DNA of 64,000 bases from Gnetum montanum (Eukaryota; Streptophyta; Gnetopsida; Gnetales; Gnetaceae). The notes below the pieces were generated by a model. That model worked only from the letters and a program-made list of their open reading frames with translations, ran no database searches and was not told the DNA's origin. The DNA lies in assembly GCA_015680685.1 (NCBI GenBank), contig MNCI01017497.1:121276-185275 (forward strand). Direction: 5' to 3'. Within the stretch, counting starts at the first letter, position 1; every line of letters starts with the position of its first letter. Positions 57,400-64,000 of this stretch are shown here, in pieces. A program made the translations under genes and the position numbers.

Positions 57400-59130
57400 T
57401 AGGTTCTCAAGAATGCAAGGTGGTATATACTCATCTAAATGAGTATGTGCCTAACTTCACCTTCATCCTACATCAAGATGAACAACTGTGATGGTGTGAT
57501 ATGGAAGGTAACATTGTAATGCCTCCTAATCGATCTGTGCTCATGATGCTACTTCAAACTCTTAAGAAGTTGGACATCCAAGATCTTGAAGAAGAGTACA
57601 TTGTCCATGATTACGACTACCAGGACTACCATCTCACTGAAACACAATGTAGGAGAGATCGACACCAGGAGAAGCACCATGAGTTTGTGAAGGGGAACAA
57701 TTCACTAATCCTTTGTTCCTACTTAACTAAGATGAAAATGAGGACCCTCCCTTTAGGGTTTCTCAACATGAAAATTCTCCACCCCTTGTTACTGGTGATG
57801 GGGGTGTGGCCCTGAATCTACAATCTACTATCAACAATATAGGTTCAGGTAAAGATGGCAATTAAGGCAGGGGCTCGGATAAGAGTAAAAATGATAAGAA
57901 AACTAATGAACATGGCCATGACAATTGAAGGGGAGTCGGAAAATACCATGATGATGGTAGTCCTCCTCCCTCTTCACCCTCTTCATTTGCATCTTTTTTT
58001 TTCTCTTCTGGTTCTAACCAACGCCATAGAAGGAACAACTATAATGGAGGTGAATAGTAGGACAACATTGATGATCACCACGCCCATAATGATCAAAGGG
58101 GTAATAGAGGACATCATTGACGATAATGAAAGAATGATGATGATGAGCCTTTGTTGGCAACTTGAAGCATGCTAAATATTACAGATGCTGTAAATATTCC
58201 AACTAGGCATGTGAAAGATAGTCAGATCAGACAGCTTGATATGAACAATATTTCCATATTTGAGGGGGGATATAATTATGATCCACAGACAAATATTTAA
58301 GATTTTCATAATGCATGTGCCTTATAAAATATTGAAAACTATTGGTAGAAACTAAAGCTATTTTCTAGGACACTCATCGAAGAAGAAAAAAGTTGGTATT
58401 GGTCCTTGAAACTAGAATCTATCTATCGATGGAGTACAATGCTTAAGCTATTTAATGATAAGTATCATATGCACTCTAGAGTGTCTAATCTAAGAAGGCA
58501 GTTCCAAGGATGGAAGCAAGGAAACCATGAATCATTGGATGTTGCCATGGGCAAATACTACACTCTCGTACACCAATGCCCTAGCCATGGTTATTCTTAG
58601 TGGGAAAAACTTCGCCATATCATAGATGGACATAGATCAGAAATGAGGAGATATCTTGGGGTCTACACCCAAGGGAGACCCTTAGAACTTAGAGCCCATT
58701 AAATTCAAAAGGCAAATTGAGTAGGTAGCAAAAGAAGAAGGAGAGTGGATGAAACATGAAAGTGCAGAGAAATACAATAGGTACCCTTCCATCAGAAAAA
58801 GGGAGGTCCAATTTTGTGATAGTGAGAAGGAATCATCACTTGATGAGGTGATAAACAGAAAGACCTTGCGGATCCAAAAATCTATTTGAAATTTTGACTA
58901 AGTTGGATAAAATGTGGGATTTGTTGGATGAAAAATCCCAAACTACTCTAAACATCGCCAAAGAATCACGAGAGAAAAGTAGTAATCGTCACCGCAGGAG
59001 GTGAAAAGAAGTTGAATGTGCCTACTAAAGGAGTAAGGGAAAGATTGCTGTAGTAGATGAAGTTGCAAAAACTAAATTAGATGATGATGGTGGGTGTGAC
59101 ATTTGCCAATACAAACATCCTAAGGGATGT
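57400..59130 (+). pseudogene. Gag of element B
   Basis: Decayed N-terminal part with a Ser/Pro run (SPPPSSPSSFAS near 57960) as in A. The gag domain follows near 58240-58600: ISIFEGGYNYDPQ, LKLFSRTLIEE, TMLKLFNDKYH, FQGWKQGNHESLDVAMGKYY, LVHQCPSHGYS. The knuckle CDICQYKHPKGC (59095-59130) is intact and gives the CX2CX3HX3C spacing. Confidence 0.85.
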
Positions 59131-59879
59131 TTCCCCATTATGTTAAACTTATAGGAATCTAGGATGTATGCTCTAAATCCATGACTAGCAAGAAGGCAAA
59201 CACCTAGAAGGTTGCCTTATCCTCAAGGAAATCCCATGTAGTTTTATCAGCCAAAACAATATTATCCAAGTGGAAATCCACCTCAACCATATGAGCAATA
59301 TCAATAGTGGCACTAACCATGGTTACGGGGGATGCCACCACCAAGGCAGTAGTATTCTTATAGGCAACCTGATCTATATGGGTAATATATTCAATAATCC
59401 TTGTCTCCACATGACTCTTCTAGTCATATTTCTCCTTTCCAACATCACTACCAGCCTCCTGAATACTATAGAATTCATTCTCCACATTCTAAGAGGGATG
59501 CCACATTTTATCCTTATCCTCCTCTAGTTTCTACACTTGTTCCTCAACCCTCAACCCAACTACTACTGCTCCATCTATGCAGGGTTAACTTCCAACCTAG
59601 CTATAGTAATGTAACACTACTAGGGCCATCAATCTACAATTGGTTTATCAACCAAGGGGTTCAGAGCCTTGTGCTTGTAAAAGACCATTCTTCCAATCCA
59701 ACAACCCTACTAAGCACTCATAGACTCAGGCAATTGATCACCCTACCCTTATGTCATCCTCTGCAAACCATTCCATCGAGTCCCCTTCAAACCAAATACC
59801 ACCAAAAGTTCATATTGTTATGCTCATCCATGTCATATTTGATTGGATTTGGGGTAGCAACCTTCCAAAGAAATTTACT

Positions 59880-60240
59880 GATCCTGGAAGTCCTCTTATC
59901 TATCTATAAATTGCTAGGAATGAACCATGTATGGCTTTTCTTGATTCAGGTTCCAATGTGAACTTGATTTCTCATTAGATGTATACTGCCTGGAATCTAC
60001 CACCTCTCAAGAAGAGTAATATCAAATTAGAATTAGCAAACCAATCCATCACAATTTCATTGGGACTAGTTGAAGACATTGTGATCACTATGTGTGGGTA
60101 GTCTTATCCTACTGATTTCCTAGTAATCAAGGTTGAAAACTACAAGGGGGACTTCCCAATCATTATGGGAAGGACATGATTAAGCACTATTGATGCAAGA
60201 ATGGACATCAGAGATTTTTCCATGAAGATATATAAAGAAA
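59880..60240 (+). pseudogene. Retropepsin of element B
   Basis: YL-IARNEPCMAFLDSGSNVNLIS (~59905-59975) with the catalytic DSG, SITISLGLVEDIVI and DFPIIMGRT-LSTIDAR (~60150). Stops at the tag after NLISH and at 60178 interrupt it. Confidence 0.85.
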
Positions 60241-60572
60241 ATGCATTTGGAAAGATCAAGAAGAGGTGAGTTCCATGCATTACGTACAATGATATAGGAT
60301 TCCATTGCATGTAAAAAATCTAGTCCCTAAAACAAGCATCTATTTCCACATGAAAGCAGTGTTCACATGAGGCAAATATTCAAAGGTTTCTATACACAGA
60401 AACCACAAAATAAGAGGGCACCTAGTGGCTAACCACTAACTTTGACAGCAACACAATGTGCATGAAAACTACTGAGAGCCTAACATGCGCTTATGTTGCA
60501 AGCATGGAAGAACTAGAGTAAGTTCATCACCAACTCTTTAATGATGAAAATGATGATAATAATTGGAGAGAG

Positions 60573-62090
60573 TTGGAGATCCTTGAGAATTTTAAACAAG
60601 AGCCCATAGAGTTGAAAACTTTACCTACTAGCCTAGAATATGCATTCTTAAAAAATGGCAAGCTAGTCATACTCAATGCCAATTTTGCTCCTGAACAAAA
60701 AGAAAAACTATTAAAAGTGGTCAACAAATGTACCATAACCTTTGATTGGTCATATCCTAAACTCACTAGAATTGATCCACGGATATGCCAGCATCACATT
60801 TACACTAATTTGTCCATGAAGCTGAGGTAACCACAATGGTGGTTGAATCCAAAATTGAAGCAAATTGTCAAAGAGGAGATTGAGCAACTCCTTAAGGTAG
60901 GGTTCATCTACCCCATTGCGGATAGTGAGTGGATTAGCCCACTCTCGATAGTGTTGAAGAGAGGTGGAAAATGGTAGGTTTGTATCAACTTCAAGTTGTT
61001 AAACATGGCAACATTTAAAGATCATTTTCCATTGCCATTTGTAGATCAAGTGCTGAACATCATATCTAGGCATTGTTATTATAGTTTTCTAGATGGTTAT
61101 AGTGGCTATAACCAAATCCAAATTGCACTAGAAGATCAAGCTGAAATAACATTCACAAGTTCTTAGGGAACTTTTGCATATTGCAAGATGCCTTTTGATA
61201 TGTGCAATGCTCTTACCACTTTCCAATGTTTGGTCTTAGGTATCTTTTAGCAGCAAATAGGTAGTAGATTAGAAGTCTTCATGGATGACTTCTCCACTTA
61301 TGACACTATATTTGAGCAAGCCTTGAATTTCCTTGAGCAAGTACTAAAAAGATGTGTAAAAAAAAATCTGCAGCTGAATTGGCAAAAGAGCCATCTCATG
61401 GTCCAAGAGGGCATTGTGTTGGAGCACCAAATTTTTCAGGAAGGGATAAGGTAGACCTCAAAAAGATAAGGGTCATCCAAGGAATCACCCATTAACTAGA
61501 AACTGTTAAAGATGTTCAATCATTCCTTGGACACACTAGTTACTACCGATGATTCATAGAGAATTTCTCTAAGATCGTGAAACCATTGGTTGAGTTGACA
61601 AAGAAAGATGCTTCCTTCATCTTGACCAAGGAATGTAAAAATGCACTCTAGAGCCTCAAATAGAAGCTTGTAGAGACTCCAATTCTCCGAGCACCTGATT
61701 GGTCCAAACCATTCCATATCTTGATGAATGCATTTAACTATGTCTTAGGAGCTTTGCTTATACAATTGGACAATAAGAAACGTCCATACTACATCCACTG
61801 TGCAAGTCGAAGCCTTGTGGGTGCACAACTAAATTACATCACCACGAAAAAAAGAAATGATGGCAGTGGTGTATGCTCTTAGAAAGTTCAGGTACTATGT
61901 GCTTGGATATAAAGTGTTTGTGCATACTAATCATAGTGCCATTTGCTTCCTCATGAACAAGCCAATGGTCAGCCCCCATGTTATATGATGGTTAGGGATC
62001 TTGTAGAAATTCAATCTTACAATGGTAGATCAAAAGGGAACTGAGAATGTGGTCACTGATCACTTGTCTCATTTACGATGGGATAACAAA
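60573..62090 (+). pseudogene. RT and RNase H of element B
   Basis: Pre-RT frame 60573-60830 (ELKTLPTSLEYAFLKNGK). RT: FIYPIADSEWISPLSIV, GGKW-VCINFKLLN, KDHFPLPFVDQVLN, SFLDGYSGYNQIQIA, GTFAYCKMPFDMCNA, and EVFMDDFSTYD (61278-61289) with both catalytic Asp kept. LQLNWQKSHLMVQEGIVL follows. RNase H: APDWSKPFHILMNAF (~61690), RPYYIHCASRS, MMAVVYALRKFRYYVLGYK, VVTDHLSHLRW (~62060). Many stops elsewhere. Confidence 0.9.
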
Positions 62091-62379
62091 GAGGAGGGGA
62101 GTCTATTCTCTGACCAATCTCTCAATGAAGTCCTCTTTGCTATTGTAATAAATGAACAAATTCCCATAGAACTAAAATGGTATGATGACATCCTTACTTA
62201 TCTTCTCACTCAAGAGATGCCACAAGATCTAGACCACAAAAAGAAATAATAGTTTCTTCATCGAGCTAAGCACTTCATGGAAATCAATGAACACCTTTAC
62301 AAGGTGTGTGCAGATGGCCTAGTTTGCTAGTGTGTACCTAATGTAGATCAATTGCACATTCTCTAAAATTCTCAAGAAG

Positions 62380-63440
62380 GTCCTTGTGGGGGTCACTATG
62401 CTAGGAGATGCATGATCATAAAAATCCTGATGGTAGGATACTATTGGCCCACAATCTTTAGGGATGTTCACTAATTTATTTGATCTTATGAGCGCTGTGA
62501 ATAAGATGGTGGGATGACCACACGAATGGAGGGTTCTCAATAGTTACTTCAATCACTAAAACCCTTTGATATATGGAGCATAGATTTCATGGGTCTCATC
62601 ACACCCATGTCCAATGGGAAGGCATATATAATCTCACTATTGATTACTGTACCAAATGGGTACAAGTAGTAGTCGTCACCAATTGTACATCATCCACTAT
62701 TGCTTGATTTGTATAACAAAATGTTTTGAACAGGTTTGGGATGCCACATGCATTAATTTTTGACAAAAAAACCCATTTTATAGGTGCCACTTTTCAAAAA
62801 CTCATGTAATGCTTGGGGGTTGAACATGAATTAACAACACCCTATCACCCCCAAGTCAACAATCAGGTAAAGGTGACTAACAAGGAGATTACAAAGATTC
62901 TAATAAGAACTATTAATAAATATAGAAGAGAATAGAGCACAAAACTCAATGACGCCCTTTATGCCTATTGCTCAACATGAAAACTTCCTATTGGCTACTC
63001 TCTCGATGAGTTAGTGTATGAAAAGTTTCCAATGCTCCTAATCCAATTTGAGCTTTGTACACTCTCAATAGCTTGTGACTTGGATCTTGACCTAAGTTTT
63101 GCACAAAAAAAAAAAAGACTGATCAACCTCAATGCGCTAGACAAAAATAGATCGGTAGCCCTATCGTTGAATGAAGTGCACAAGGCATTCAACAAACAAA
63201 ATCATGATCTTAGAATATGAAAAGTGAAATTTCAACTGGGAGATAAGGTTCTCTAATAGAATCCCACACATGTACCTTAAAAAACCGAATTTCAAATGTT
63301 GTGGAAGGGGCCTTATATAACTGAGGATACCTTTTCTTCTAGGGCCATGATCGTATACAAACCTGAATGCCCAAACAAAAAGCAATTGGTAAATATCCAA
63401 TAAATAAAACCTTTCCACGAGCCAAAGCAAGCTAGTACAA
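62380..63440 (+). pseudogene. Integrase of element B
   Basis: IDFMGLITPMSNGKAYI (~62583), MPHALIFDKKTHFIGATF (~62745), YHPQVNNQVKVTNKEITKIL (~62845), LNDALYAYCST-KLPIGYS, DELVYEKFPMLLI. Then the C-terminal frame 63014-63220 (SVALSLNEVHKAFNKQNHD) and WKGPYITEDTF (~63305). The first Asp, second Asp and Glu positions are recognisable; frames shift after ~62630. Confidence 0.85.
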
Positions 63441-63489
63441 CAAATACCTCAATGGATGGGCAACCATGCTCAATTTTTTGGATCTCCTC

Positions 63490-64000
63490 CTTCCAACTCA
63501 GTTGTGGGAGAGATGGCCACCCATGCTAATCATCTATATGGCTACTTAGTTTTTCTATTTTTTGTTTTACACATTTTTTATTTTTGCAATTTGTTTATTC
63601 TACACCTTTTTTATTTTAAAACTTTTTCCTATTTTACACCATTTTTGTTTTACACCATCGTTAGTACATGCAAATCTTTCTTGAGAAGTTTACACTTCTT
63701 TATATAGTTTACTTTATTTTTAGTGTGATTTTCTAATTTTTGTTAATAAACTTACTTTGGGCCCTAGGACATAGTGGTACTATAGTTGTTACTAATGGTG
63801 GTTTATGGTTAATGTTTGATTTGCTAATGTTTAGTTTCTATTTCTGAATTTTTGTACTAATGGCTAGGTCATGGTTTCTTTTTCATGGAACAGGCAATGA
63901 GTCCACGACATTCACCCATCCATAAACTCTATGGTTTTTCTTGTTTTGAAATTTTGAGCTCCCTTTCATTAAATAAAATTTTAATAAATTTGTAACCTTG
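63490..64000 (+). other. Start of the non-coding 3' region of element B
   Basis: T-rich sequence aligned in order with 52540-53000 of element A (gggagagatggccacc, ttttgttttacacattttt, ggaacaggcaatgagtccac). No coding signal. Confidence 0.65.

Larger units (their letters stand above)
56409..64000 (+). mobile_element. Gypsy element B, 3' end outside the window
   Basis: Same family type as A: LTR, tRNA-Asp primer site, gag, knuckle, retropepsin, RT/RNase H, integrase and the start of the non-coding tail. Starts just beyond the Penelope-like element 5' half. Numerous stops. Its 3' LTR and duplication lie to the right. Confidence 0.88.

Overview
The window looks like nuclear DNA of a gymnosperm, most likely a conifer. 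It is AT-rich and dominated by old, stop-riddled retrotransposons nested in one another. It carries a single convincing host gene with a very long intron, and a Penelope-like element with a GIY-YIG domain, a type known among land plants from conifers. All family assignments come from reading translated motifs by eye; nothing was searched against a database.

Layout. 1-1172: two LTR fragments of one gypsy family, head to head. 1195-2400: decayed copia RT/RNase H. 2551-3224: three tandem copies of a ~225-bp unit. 3505-3765: cluster of AGACATCT-like words. 5880-7250: decayed LINE on the minus strand. 10879-22434: a complete five-exon minus-strand gene for a mitochondrial-type ribosomal protein uL24 (KOW protein, 159 aa). 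Its 9.3-kb second intron holds an antisense RTE-type LINE, an L1-type RT scrap and SINE-like repeats. 22992-36787: a solo LTR (target duplication ATAAG) split by a 12.8-kb minus-strand gypsy element (C). Element C contains an unknown extra coding stretch, a 614-N gap and an apparent retropepsin deletion. 36990-39082: 5' part of a minus-strand copia element with its LTR and a Met-initiator-type primer site. 39083-42125: unrecognised. 42126-43128: another gypsy LTR. 43300-44010: copia gag remnant. 44370-56400: a minus-strand Penelope-like element split in the middle of its RT by a complete + strand gypsy element (A, 45502-55355, duplication CTTAT). 56409-64000: a second + strand gypsy element (B) of the same superfamily, running off the window.

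The gypsy elements share gag, an unusual CX2CX3HX3C knuckle, retropepsin, RT/RNase H, integrase and a long non-coding 3' tail. Their primer sites match tRNA-Asp apart from C-to-T and G-to-A changes, and RT motifs resemble the Athila/Tat side of the gypsy group. None is intact. The uL24 gene is the only feature with an uninterrupted frame and canonical splice sites throughout.
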